Shown here: positions 6,958-15,169 of the stretch, one piece after another
How positions within the stretch are numbered: the first letter of the stretch is position 1
Layout of the letters: every line of letters starts with the position of its first letter
Assembly: GCA_027064585.1 (NCBI GenBank)
Contig: JAMOPI010000006.1
Location: 1 to 63,467 of the forward strand
From: Candidatus Desulfofervidaceae bacterium
GTDB lineage: Bacteria; Desulfobacterota; Desulfofervidia; Desulfofervidales; Desulfofervidaceae
Reading direction: 5' to 3'
Length of the DNA: 63,467 nt
Position numbers and translations under genes: made by a program
Notes under the pieces: generated by a model
Databases searched by the model: none
The model's input: only the letters and a program-made list of their open reading frames with translations
What the model was told of the DNA's origin: nothing

Positions 6958-8856
6958 TTACTCTTTGGGTTTGATTAATAACAACCGTTCACCCATTTTG
7001 ACTTGATCCCCCTCTTTGACAAATACCTTTTGTATCGTTCCTTTTACGCGGGATTCAATGGGGGTTTGCATCTTCATGGCTTCAAGAATGATAATAGTAT
7101 CGCCGGGTTTGACCATATCTCCTACTTTAGCTTCAATCTTTTGCACAGAGGCATTAAAGGGGGCCCGAACATCTCCAATTTCAGCCAAAGCCTCTATTTC
7201 TTCTTTGGTTATAGCAGGAGTAGAAGAGGTCTCCTTTTTCTCTTCATCTTCACTGACAATCACAATCGGGTGAAAATCAATAACAAAATGAGTAGCCTTT
7301 TTACCATCAGCGTAATGGGTTGGACCTACTTCTATGATATGTGACTTTCCTGTGTAGTCTGTAAAGCTGATTTTTTCTCCTACCTTGAAACCACCCCGCC
7401 TAAACCAGATTTGGGGTGGCAGAACATAGGTTTTACCAAACTTTTCTTCAAACTTAAAGAAGGCAACGGCGTCATTGGGGTGCTGTAAATAGAGCACTAG
7501 CTCTTCTATACTGGCCTCACGCCCTATCTTTTCCTCTAAGGCCTTCTTCTCCGCTTCTAGATCTACCGGTTCTATTTTCTGCAGCCCACCTTCCTGCTCT
7601 ACAATCCTTTGCCAATCAGGGCCAAAGACTTTGCGGTAAATTTCCTTGCTCGGCCGATAAAAAGGAAAAGGCCCGTATCTTTCTAAAAGTAGATTCTTTA
7701 AATCTCCCGTTGGATTACCATAGCGCTCGCCAGAGAGGACATTGTTTACGGCCGTTGTCCACAAGATCTGAGAACCAGGCGTTACACTCCACCAATTACC
7801 CAATTCCCGCTGGACCTTAGGCAATTCTTCTAATAGTATCTGAGGCATCAGATGTAAAAAACCGCCCTTTTCTGCCTGCTCCAGACTGCTACCCATGGCC
7901 CCGCCTGGTAGCTTATGAATTTGCACGGTGGGATCAAATCCTTTATATTGAGATTCAAAGTCTATGTAGGCTAGACGCTCCTTTCTTAAAACTTGGGATG
8001 TCCCAATGACTGCGTCCCGATCAATACCTTCGGCCTTAAGACCATAGGATTCCAGCGTGTCTATTACGGTTAAGATAGGAGGCGGGCCATAAAAACCAGT
8101 AAGGGCATGGTCACCAGCGTCTACAATTTTAGCCCCGTTTAAAACGGCACTAACAATCCGACCAATATCATTACCATCTGTATTGTGGCCATGGTAGTGA
8201 ATAATTAGGTCAGGAAAGGCCTGTTTGATGGCATTAACCAAACGACCGATTCTCTCTGGAGTCCCTAGGCCACCGTGATTTTTGATACAAAGAATGATAT
8301 CTTCACCCGTAACGTCTAAAATTTCTCTTACCTTATTGACATAATATTCATCTGTATGTTCCGGCCCCGTAGAAAAACAAATACAAGGTTCAAGAAGCTT
8401 ACCAGCCTTCTTTACTTCTTCAAAAACAGGAATCATATTGGGCACATAATTAAGAAAGTCAAAGACCCGCCAGACTTCTACATATTTGGCAAATTCCCTT
8501 ACGGTTAATCGTATAACGTTTTCAGGATAAGGCCGGTAGCCAAAAAGATTTACCCCCCGACAGAGGGTCTGAAACATGGTGTTAGGCATTTCTTTGCGTA
8601 AGAGCTTAAGTTTTAAAAAGGGATTAACCTGCTTGCGCAGCATGTCCACATGGACAGATGCCCCACCGGTAATTTCTAAGGAAAAATAACCGGCCTGCTC
8701 CCGGTAAGGAGCTGCCAGAAGGTCGGTATGAAGTAAAATCCGATTTTTAAAATCAGACTGGGAAAGATCTCTTTGGGTATTGGTTATATAATACCCTTTA
8801 GCCCTGCGAACAGCATCAAGAATTTCCTTCACCGACATGGATCTTGTAACACGCAT
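6958..8856 (-). CDS. pycB: Biotin-dependent carboxylase carboxyltransferase/biotinyl subunit (PycB-like)
   Basis: A 632-residue protein with an N-terminal HMGL-type TIM-barrel carboxyltransferase, a conserved carboxylase domain and a C-terminal biotinyl domain with EAMKMQ. With the neighbouring biotin carboxylase it most likely makes oxaloacetate from pyruvate. The metal-site aspartate (D30 in QRDLSQS), the lysine in CIKNHGG and HGH in YHGHNTDG are kept, but the usual RDAHQS and KDMAGL contexts are altered, so substrate specificity is less certain. A 2-oxoglutarate carboxylase is an alternative. ATG 8856 is chosen over GTG 8862 because GGGAG lies 5 bases upstream. Confidence 0.82.
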   Translation of the reverse strand: MRVTRSMSVKEILDAVRRAKGYYITNTQRDLSQSDFKNRILLHTDLLAAPYREQAGYFSLEITGGASVHVDMLRKQVNPFLKLKLLRKEMPNTMFQTLCRGVNLFGYRPYPENVIRLTVREFAKYVEVWRVFDFLNYVPNMIPVFEEVKKAGKLLEPCICFSTGPEHTDEYYVNKVREILDVTGEDIILCIKNHGGLGTPERIGRLVNAIKQAFPDLIIHYHGHNTDGNDIGRIVSAVLNGAKIVDAGDHALTGFYGPPPILTVIDTLESYGLKAEGIDRDAVIGTSQVLRKERLAYIDFESQYKGFDPTVQIHKLPGGAMGSSLEQAEKGGFLHLMPQILLEELPKVQRELGNWWSVTPGSQILWTTAVNNVLSGERYGNPTGDLKNLLLERYGPFPFYRPSKEIYRKVFGPDWQRIVEQEGGLQKIEPVDLEAEKKALEEKIGREASIEELVLYLQHPNDAVAFFKFEEKFGKTYVLPPQIWFRRGGFKVGEKISFTDYTGKSHIIEVGPTHYADGKKATHFVIDFHPIVIVSEDEEKKETSSTPAITKEEIEALAEIGDVRAPFNASVQKIEAKVGDMVKPGDTIIILEAMKMQTPIESRVKGTIQKVFVKEGDQVKMGERLLLIKPKE

Positions 8857-8867
8857 TTTCACTCCCT

Positions 8868-10322
8868 TTAAACGGCATAAGGATTGAAACCCCGATGATG
8901 AATCTCGGCAATCAACCGGGCAATCTTGGTTACCTCTGGTTCATCTTCTTTATATTCAAGCAAATGCGGATGGGTTTCTAAATAATCGGTCGTAAATACA
9001 CCCTTTTGAAAATCAGCGTCATCTACGATTTGAAGATAAAAGGGAATGGTGGTCTTTGGTCCTAGGATGACAAATCCTTTAAGTGCCCGCTTAAGCCGGT
9101 GCACAGCTTCTTTCCAGGTTAACCCATATACCGTCAATTTGACCAAGAGAGAATCGTAGACCTGAGGTATGACATAACCAGGATAGCAGCATCCATCTAG
9201 CCTTACACCAAAGCCACCAGGGGAGTAGTAAACAAGTACCTTTTTCCCAGCCTCAGGCATAAAGTTATTTTTGGGATCCTCGGCGTTAATCCGCATTTCA
9301 ATAGCATAACCTCTGAGGATAATGTCATCCTGGGTGAAAGGAAGGAGATTGCCAGCGGCAATGTCCAATTGGGCTTGAACAATGTCTACCCCACTGATCA
9401 TTTCGGTAACGGTATGTTCCACCTGTAAACGGGTATTTATCTCTAAAAAGTAGAACTGATCATCCTTGACCAGAAACTCTACTGTACCTGCATTAACATA
9501 GCCAACCTTTTTGGCGGCCATTACCGCTGCTTGACATATCTTTTGGGTCAGCTCTGGGTTATTTAGCATGTCCGGAGCAATTTCCACTAGCTTTTGATGC
9601 CGCCTTTGGATAGAACAGTCCCTGGTACCAAGATGGATAATGTTTCCATAATCATCTCCTAGAATTTGCACCTCTACATGCTTAGGAGAGGGCAAAAACT
9701 TTTCCAGATAAATCCGGGGATCATTAAAAGCTGCTTTTGCTTCTGACTGGGCAATAGGAAGTTGGGCCTTTAATTCTTCCTCTGATTGGACCATGCGGAT
9801 ACCACGTCCTCCACCTCCGGCTACGGCCTTAATTACCACCGGATAACCGTGCTTTCTGGCAAAGGTAACAGCAATCTTTTCTCCTTTCTCACCCAAAGGT
9901 AATGGTTCCGTGCCAGGCACTACAGGCACACCAGCCTCTTGCATCAACTTGCGGGCCAGAACCTTATCGCCCAACTGCTTTATTACAGGAGTGGGAGGGC
10001 CAATGAAGACAAGACCCGCTTCCCGACAGGCGGCTGCAAAATTGGGATTTTCAGCTAAAAATCCATAACCTGGATGAATAGCCTCAGCCCCTGTCTTTTG
10101 GGCTGCCTCAATCATCTTTTCAATATTGAGATAATCCCGACAGGGACCGTCTCCTATCCAAACAGCTTCATTGGCCTGAACCACATGCCGGGCTTCGCTG
10201 TCAGGGGTTTCGTAAACAGCTACAGCCTCACTTCCCCATTCCTGAATGGCCCGAATAATACGTGAAGCAATTTCTCCCCGGTTAGCAACTAAAACCTTTT
10301 TAAATTTCCTTCTTCTCTCCAT
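8868..10322 (-). CDS. pycA: Biotin carboxylase subunit (PycA/AccC family)
   Basis: ATP-dependent carboxylation of biotin for the partner at 6958-8856. The 484-residue protein starts KKVLVANRGEIASRII; the glycine-rich ATP-grasp loop GGGGRGIRMV, EKFLPSPKHVEVQI, LGTRDCSIQRRHQK and EINTRLQVEHTVTE are all typical. ATG 10322 fits the family N-terminus and follows GGGAGG closely; a TTG at 10346 would add 8 residues with no visible ribosome-binding site. The gap to pycB is 11 bp. The enzyme could feed oxaloacetate into the rTCA cycle encoded at 38857-62248. Confidence 0.92.
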   Translation of the reverse strand: MERRRKFKKVLVANRGEIASRIIRAIQEWGSEAVAVYETPDSEARHVVQANEAVWIGDGPCRDYLNIEKMIEAAQKTGAEAIHPGYGFLAENPNFAAACREAGLVFIGPPTPVIKQLGDKVLARKLMQEAGVPVVPGTEPLPLGEKGEKIAVTFARKHGYPVVIKAVAGGGGRGIRMVQSEEELKAQLPIAQSEAKAAFNDPRIYLEKFLPSPKHVEVQILGDDYGNIIHLGTRDCSIQRRHQKLVEIAPDMLNNPELTQKICQAAVMAAKKVGYVNAGTVEFLVKDDQFYFLEINTRLQVEHTVTEMISGVDIVQAQLDIAAGNLLPFTQDDIILRGYAIEMRINAEDPKNNFMPEAGKKVLVYYSPGGFGVRLDGCCYPGYVIPQVYDSLLVKLTVYGLTWKEAVHRLKRALKGFVILGPKTTIPFYLQIVDDADFQKGVFTTDYLETHPHLLEYKEDEPEVTKIARLIAEIHHRGFNPYAV

Positions 10323-10377
10323 AGCCTCCCTTTTTACTTTAAACAAAGGAAGGTGTCAAGATAAAGGAATTTCTAAA

Positions 10378-10870
10378 CCCAAAATCCGTGATTGATTTTT
10401 AAAGAAGGATATTTGAGATGAGGAAGGAATAAAGAAAAAAATGCCAGCATTATCCCTTCTCCTTTTTAGGAAATTATATGCCAGGGCCTCGGTTATACGG
10501 TCAAGGGTCTTCACTCACTGCGTTCGTTCCGACCTGCCCTTTGGGCAGGCTGCGCCCTGCGGGCTTGCCCTTGACCGCCCTCGGCCCTGGCAAAAAGAAA
10601 AAGCGGAAGGAGGAAAGGGGAAAAAGAATTTTTCTTTTCCTTCTGGCCTCAAAAAGAAAAAAGCGCCGTAGCGAGCGAGGTCAAGGCTGGCCGAAGGCCA
10701 CCCGTAGGGCTTGGCCTTGACCGCATAAGCGAGCGAAGGCGCTATAATTATGACTGGGCTTGAGGGGAAGATGAATGTTTTTCACCTTTTAGGTGAAAGG
10801 CGTTTTTAAAAAAAATCGCTTTATGATAAGCAACTTGTGGGGTTGTTGAAGGACAATCACGGATTTTGGG
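10378..10870 (+). repeat. Composite hairpin repeat, copy A (complete, 17-bp inverted ends)
   Basis: The 493-bp element is bounded by CCCAAAATCCGTGATTG (10378-10394) and its exact reverse complement (10854-10870). Inside are two long hairpins. Module 1 (10480-10591) has a 9-bp outer stem GCCAGGGCC/GGCCCTGGC, a 10-bp inner stem CGGTCAAGGG/CCCTTGACCG and a 7-bp top hairpin CCTGCCC/GGGCAGG. Module 2 (10663-10742) has GGTCAAGGC/GCCTTGACC. A small hairpin, TTTCACCT/AGGTGAAA, lies near 10790. TAAA flanks both ends (10374-10377, 10871-10874), a possible target duplication. It has no credible gene; it resembles a MITE or a structured-RNA repeat. Other copies are at 69-524, 26121-26400 and 35694-35991. 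Confidence 0.8.
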
Positions 10871-10971
10871 TAAAATTTGTGGTTGACATTTATTAATTCC
10901 CCCATGCCTATTTTTCCTTGACAACTAAGGCTAAATATTAAAGAATGAAAAAAATATTAAAAAGTTAATCA

Positions 10972-11045
10972 TGTATAAAAGGTTTTACGGTTTTCAACAA
11001 GATCCTTTTAGTGTCGTTCCTAACCCTGATTTTTTGTATCTGAGT
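10972..11045 (+). pseudogene. Remnant of the 5' end of an ExeA/GspA-like ATPase gene
   Basis: After ATG 10972 (ATG TAT AAA), shifting the frame by one base gives RFYGFQQDPFSVVPNPDFLY followed by LS (from 10980). This closely resembles the conserved N-terminus of ExeA-family AAA ATPases (FFGL..DPF...PDP.FL.LS). The ATG and this segment are out of frame by one base in an A run, and similarity stops at about 11045, where the archease gene begins on the other strand. It is therefore a frameshifted, truncated relic. The rest of 10871-11053 shows nothing recognisable. Confidence 0.5.
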
Positions 11046-11053
11046 CTTTTCCT

Positions 11054-11479
11054 TCAGATGTCAAACAATACTTCAGCTACAAATAACTCTTCTTCTTTTT
11101 GAAGCTTAAAGTTATGATAAGTAATGGCCTTTATGGCCGTTTTTAGAGGATGACGCTTGTCATCGTATTTCTCACCCTTTATCTTTGCCTCTAAACGAAA
11201 GGGCTGCCAGTTGAGGATCTCAATTTCACGGCCAATAAAACCCTTGGCATCAAATAGAAAGAGCAATTCGTCTAGCCAATTAAAAAAACATTCTTCTAAA
11301 TCTGCTCCTTCTACCTTAACAAAGTGGGTCTTTTTACACCTAATGGTGTTAATGTCAGTAATTACATCAAAAAAGGCCTTGGCGGCATTGACAAAAAGTT
11401 CCTTTTCATCCCTGCCCCAAATCCTGATAGCTAAATCAGCCGTATGTTCTAGAATTTTGTAAAAATCAGACATTGACAC
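11054..11479 (-). CDS. Archease (RtcB RNA ligase-activating protein family)
   Basis: A 141-residue protein with the archease signature EHTADLAIRIWG at the N-terminus, a central WLDELLFLFD and the C-terminal AITYHNFKLQ. Archease helps guanylylation and turnover of the RNA ligase RtcB; no rtcB is in this window. The start is MSMSD or the in-frame MSD two codons on. It overlaps the upstream TIM-barrel gene by 14 bp and probably belongs to the era-usp-isomerase operon. Confidence 0.9.
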   Translation of the reverse strand: MSMSDFYKILEHTADLAIRIWGRDEKELFVNAAKAFFDVITDINTIRCKKTHFVKVEGADLEECFFNWLDELLFLFDAKGFIGREIEILNWQPFRLEAKIKGEKYDDKRHPLKTAIKAITYHNFKLQKEEELFVAEVLFDI

Positions 11480-12293
11480 TGCACCTTTTTAAGTAACAAT
11501 ACACCTTGTCAGGAAGGGTATTAAGATATTTTAAGCTGTCCCAGAAGGCTTCCTCCGTATGAGGTTCAAGGGTGATTAGAGGGTAGCGATCATACTGTTT
11601 AAGCTTAGAAAATAAAGAAAGGAAGTCAATATTCCCCTTGCCCAGTCCAAGATGTTCATCCCTGTGTCCGTGGTTGTCATGAAGGTGTAGTTGTTTTATA
11701 TAAGGGAAAAGCGTTTCCCATTTACTTAGGGTGCTGCGCGTAAAAGCAAAGACATGACCGAGGTCAAAACATACACCCAAAAAAGGAGAAGATAATCTTT
11801 GCAAAAGCGCTAAAAACAGCTCTGGATCTGGTTCAAAAACATTTTCCCAATTAAGGTTCACTTTATATCTTTCGGCCAAAGGCATCAGCTCTTGCCAGGT
11901 CTTTAGACTACTTTCAAGCCATTCCTTTTTATGTGAGTCATGGATGCGGGGATCAAATCCTAAGTGGGTGACGATGGCATAGGGAGTAAAGATAGGGATA
12001 AGCTCAAGTACCTGTTTTAGCCTTTCCTCAGTGGCCTGCCGAATCTTTTCATCCAGGGCCCCAGGAGAAAGATCAAAAAAAGGGGCGTGGAAGGTAACCT
12101 TAAGGGCATGGCTTTTTAACTCTTGGGCTAGGGCCTTAAATTCATCCTCTGGCCACTTGTCTAGAAGCTGAGGAGAAAAATAGAGTTCTGGGTTAAGCCT
12201 ATAGCTAAGAAAAAAATCAAGATACCTTTCCCGGAATAATTCGTAGGGTGCGTTGATGAAAAAACCTTGCAATAAACTTAATCCACGATCCAA
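11466..12293 (-). CDS. Sugar phosphate isomerase/epimerase-like TIM-barrel protein
   Basis: A 275-residue protein of the xylose isomerase-like/AP endonuclease family 2 fold. The metal-site pattern includes THLGFDP, NLNWENV, GVCFDLGH, HLHDNHGHRDEHLGLGKG and LEPHTE. The family covers isomerases, epimerases and endonuclease IV-like enzymes; the substrate cannot be assigned. The most likely start is TTG 12293 behind GAGGGG, overlapping the stress-protein gene by 16 bp. It lies between usp and archease genes in one transcription unit. Confidence 0.72.
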   Translation of the reverse strand: MDRGLSLLQGFFINAPYELFRERYLDFFLSYRLNPELYFSPQLLDKWPEDEFKALAQELKSHALKVTFHAPFFDLSPGALDEKIRQATEERLKQVLELIPIFTPYAIVTHLGFDPRIHDSHKKEWLESSLKTWQELMPLAERYKVNLNWENVFEPDPELFLALLQRLSSPFLGVCFDLGHVFAFTRSTLSKWETLFPYIKQLHLHDNHGHRDEHLGLGKGNIDFLSLFSKLKQYDRYPLITLEPHTEEAFWDSLKYLNTLPDKVYCYLKRCSVNV

Positions 12294-13138
12294 ATTGCCC
12301 CTCTTTTTAAATTTTCTGTAATTTTAACTGAAACACTTCCTAAAAAGAAGGATTTTATTTTTGAAACACCCCGTCTGCCCATAGCGATAGTGCTGATTTG
12401 GTGTTGTCTTTGATAACCAATAATCTGCGTTGCAATATCGCCCCCATGTACTATTTGTCTTTTTATTTTTTCTTTTGGTACCCCGGCCTTTATAAGCATC
12501 TCTTCTGGCTTGTCCATAAAAAGAGGTTCTTCTGTATGGGAGGTAACATGGAGGAGAATTACTTCTATATCGGATCTTCCTGAAAGAATAAATCCTACAT
12601 GATCCACAGCCCGCATGGCACTAGGAGAACCATCTAAAGCTAAAAGCACCTTGGGGGAGACAAAATAATCAGGCACAAACCAAATAGGTACCGTCTTTGA
12701 GGAATGAAGAATTTCTTCACTTACGCTACTTTTAAAAATCCTTTCCAAACCACTTATATTCCGCCAACCAAGAACAAGGGCATCATAAAGATCATGCTCA
12801 GCAAAAAAGAGTAATTCCTTAGAAAGCCCCATGTGCCTGGGAGCAACTACCGTTTCAATACGAGTCTCTTCCCAACTTGCCGTAAGAAAAATTTCCTTTG
12901 CCTGTTTAAAAACGGCATCTACTTCTTTTTGGTATTTTTCTTCTAATTTAGCCTTATACGCCCTTTGATATTTGTCTAGTTTTTCTTCCTCTTTAAATAA
13001 GGTCTCTGGCAAGGCCGGTAGCACATAAATTAGACTAACGGTAAATTCAGGGTCAGCCCTAAACATGTCGGCTACGTATCTCACCGCATGCAATGCCTCT
13101 AACGATCCATCTACCCCAATTAAAACCTTCTTTTCCAT
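12278..13138 (-). CDS. Universal stress protein with two UspA domains
   Basis: A 286-residue tandem UspA protein. Domain 1 begins KVLIGVDGSLEALHAV and domain 2 begins KVLLALDGSPSAMRAV. The second domain keeps the ATP-binding G-x2-G-x9-G-S pattern in GRRGVSKIKSFFLGS, while the equivalent in domain 1 is degenerate (WRNISGLERIFKSS). One functional and one lost nucleotide site is common in tandem Usp proteins. It follows era with a 1-bp gap and is probably a cytoplasmic stress or nucleotide-sensing protein. Confidence 0.88.
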   Translation of the reverse strand: MEKKVLIGVDGSLEALHAVRYVADMFRADPEFTVSLIYVLPALPETLFKEEEKLDKYQRAYKAKLEEKYQKEVDAVFKQAKEIFLTASWEETRIETVVAPRHMGLSKELLFFAEHDLYDALVLGWRNISGLERIFKSSVSEEILHSSKTVPIWFVPDYFVSPKVLLALDGSPSAMRAVDHVGFILSGRSDIEVILLHVTSHTEEPLFMDKPEEMLIKAGVPKEKIKRQIVHGGDIATQIIGYQRQHQISTIAMGRRGVSKIKSFFLGSVSVKITENLKRGAIWIVD

Positions 13139-13139
13139 T

Positions 13140-14036
13140 TTAATCTACCTTTAATCCTAATTGTCCCCAAACCCTTGGATCACGCCGCCAGTTAGATTGA
13201 ACCCTTACAAACAGGTCTAAAAAGACCTTTTTCCCCAAGATAAGTTCAATTTCTTCCCGTGCGGCCTTACCAATGCTCTTTAGCTTTTGTCCGCCCTTAC
13301 CAATGATAATTCCCTTTTGGGAGTCTTTTTCTACATGGATGGTAGCGTTTATGTAAATCATGTCTTTCTCTGGTATTTCTTTAAATTCTTCTACCGTAAC
13401 GGCCACACTGTAGGGAATTTCGTCCCTAGTGCTACAGATAATCTTTTCGCGGACGATCTCAGCGACAATTTGGCGTTCTGTCTGATCGGTGATGAAGTCT
13501 TCAGGATAATACTGTGGCCCTTCTGGCAGATACTGTAATATCTCCTTTAGGACATCCTCAAGCCCGGCCTGCTTCTTAGCCGAGATGGGAATAAGGGCCT
13601 TAAAGGGATAGAGCTTACTAAACTCGTCAATAATGGGCAAAAGCTCTGGCTTGGCAATCTTGTCTATTTTATTGATTAATAAAATGCATGGCTTATCTAC
13701 TTGCGTGAGGTAGGTAGAAATAATATGGCGGCCGTCTGCTAATCCCTTAGGGAAAGGTTCAATCATCAATAAAATTAAATCAACCTCTTGCAGGGTTTCT
13801 ACGGCTAGCTGGACCATGTATTTATTATAAGGAATGCTTGCATCGTGAATGCCAGGGGTATCTACAAAGATAACTTGGGCGTTTTCCAAATGGAGAATGC
13901 CTCTAATCCTATGTCTTGTCGTTTGTGGTTTGGGTGAGGTGATGGCTACCTTTTGCTGTAACAAGGCGTTAAGCAAGGTTGACTTTCCTACATTGGGCGC
14001 GCCAATAATGGAAACAAAACCTGATTTAAAACTCAT
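13140..14036 (-). CDS. era: GTPase Era
   Basis: A 298-residue GTPase needed for 30S ribosome maturation. G1 GAPNVGKST, G3 DTPG and G4 NKID are present, and the C-terminal KH domain carries IIIGKGGQKLKSIG, which binds the 3' end of 16S rRNA. The start is preceded by AAAGGAGGTTTT. It is the first gene of a minus-strand unit continuing into usp, the TIM-barrel gene and archease. Confidence 0.97.
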   Translation of the reverse strand: MSFKSGFVSIIGAPNVGKSTLLNALLQQKVAITSPKPQTTRHRIRGILHLENAQVIFVDTPGIHDASIPYNKYMVQLAVETLQEVDLILLMIEPFPKGLADGRHIISTYLTQVDKPCILLINKIDKIAKPELLPIIDEFSKLYPFKALIPISAKKQAGLEDVLKEILQYLPEGPQYYPEDFITDQTERQIVAEIVREKIICSTRDEIPYSVAVTVEEFKEIPEKDMIYINATIHVEKDSQKGIIIGKGGQKLKSIGKAAREEIELILGKKVFLDLFVRVQSNWRRDPRVWGQLGLKVD

Positions 14037-14120
14037 AAAACCTCCTTTGATTGTTTTTAATTTTGCAATGTTGCATAATGTTATGGGAATATGTTAAATT
14101 TACTTTAGTAACTTGCGTGG

Positions 14121-14211
14121 GACCGAAGGCGGAGCAACATATCTGCCTGTTAAGTGAGTGGATCCGTAGGCTGAAGCAAGGTAACGAAGTTAATGCAGAG
14201 TGCCCGCGGTC
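14121..14211. other. G+C-rich segment with nested inverted repeats (possible structured RNA)
   Basis: In the 185-bp gap between era and the restriction-modification island, GACCG (14121-14125) can pair with CGGTC (14207-14211). This encloses a second stem, GGCGGA (14128-14133) with TCTGCC (14142-14147). The segment is clearly richer in G+C than the island beside it. It matches no RNA family or tRNA that I recognise. It could be a small structured RNA, an island boundary or chance. Confidence 0.2.
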
Positions 14212-14221
14212 GCCATAAAGT

Positions 14222-15169
14222 TTAGTTATGGTCATTTTCTCCATAATATTCAAATAGTGAAGGCATTTCAGGGTATTTCTTAAGTTTTATTCCCCTTTTT
14301 TCTATTTCTTTTGGGTCTGAAGGAATTATAAATGCCTGCTTTATTTTCTTCCAATCTTTATCCCTCAATGTAATTATCTTTCCCAAGTATATACTAACAT
14401 AACAATTATTGATCTTAGTGGGTTCAGTGGACTCTAATTTTTTCTTTGTTATTTCTATATACTTAGTGTCTATATCAATTGCTATATATTTCCTTCCCAA
14501 CCTTTTCGCAGCAACTGCCGTTGTTCCAGTTCCAATAAAGGGATCAAGGACGATATCCTCTTCCTCAGTGGTCATTAAAATTAACCTTTCTAATAATGGA
14601 ACCGGCAATTGGCAAGGGTGTTCGTCTCTTCTTTTTTTATGCCTTATTCTATGAATATCCGTCCATACATCGGAAATTAATGGTCCATATGGATGCATTT
14701 GATTTTTCTTCCCTCCATAGTCTTGCAGGATAATCCCACATTTTCTACATCTTGAATGCATTCCCCGAATGTCATAAAACTTGAATCCTTTTGGCTGTTT
14801 TGTATACCACAAAATGCCGTAATGGTTCGGCAAGAGTGTTTTTCCCAACGGTGCACCCATTGCATTCCATGCTATCCAGTGTCTGAAATAAGCAATTTCA
14901 TTAAGATATGACGCAAAGTAGGTAAGCCATCTTGGGATATTATGAACAAATATTGAGCCTGTTGGTTTAGTAATTCTAACCATTTCCTTTAGCCATAATT
15001 TGCACCATTCTATATACTCATCCACATCTTTTTTATCGTAATAGCTGTTGTATTTTTTACCTAAATTAAATGGCGGATCGGCGAAGGTCATATCTACTGA
15101 ATTATCCGGGATTTGACGCATTAGTTCTATTGCATCTCCTTGTATCACCTTGTTAATAAAGGCTTTCAT
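14222..15169 (-). CDS. Beta-class DNA methyltransferase (adenine-N6 or cytosine-N4)
   Basis: A 315-residue methyltransferase with the catalytic motif DPPFNLG near residue 31 ahead of the AdoMet-binding motif DPFIGTGTTAVAAKRLG near residue 214, the order of beta-class enzymes. A CRKCG motif and a second CxxC-like region lie in the middle target-recognition part. It overlaps the nuclease gene by 17 bp. It most likely protects host DNA from the adjacent restriction enzyme. The base modified cannot be decided from DPPF alone. The gene is distinctly A+T-rich. Confidence 0.88.
   Translation of the reverse strand: MKAFINKVIQGDAIELMRQIPDNSVDMTFADPPFNLGKKYNSYYDKKDVDEYIEWCKLWLKEMVRITKPTGSIFVHNIPRWLTYFASYLNEIAYFRHWIAWNAMGAPLGKTLLPNHYGILWYTKQPKGFKFYDIRGMHSRCRKCGIILQDYGGKKNQMHPYGPLISDVWTDIHRIRHKKRRDEHPCQLPVPLLERLILMTTEEEDIVLDPFIGTGTTAVAAKRLGRKYIAIDIDTKYIEITKKKLESTEPTKINNCYVSIYLGKIITLRDKDWKKIKQAFIIPSDPKEIEKRGIKLKKYPEMPSLFEYYGENDHN

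Noticed and set aside
10441-10720. Two overlapping open frames within repeat copy A (also 26182-26370 and 35683-35901 in the other copies)
   Set aside because: They arise from GC-rich hairpin sequence, are not kept in frame between the repeat copies and have no ribosome-binding site.
14026-14253. A 75-codon frame between era and the methylase gene
   Set aside because: It reads across the structured G+C-rich segment and both flanking gene starts, and has no recognisable protein features.
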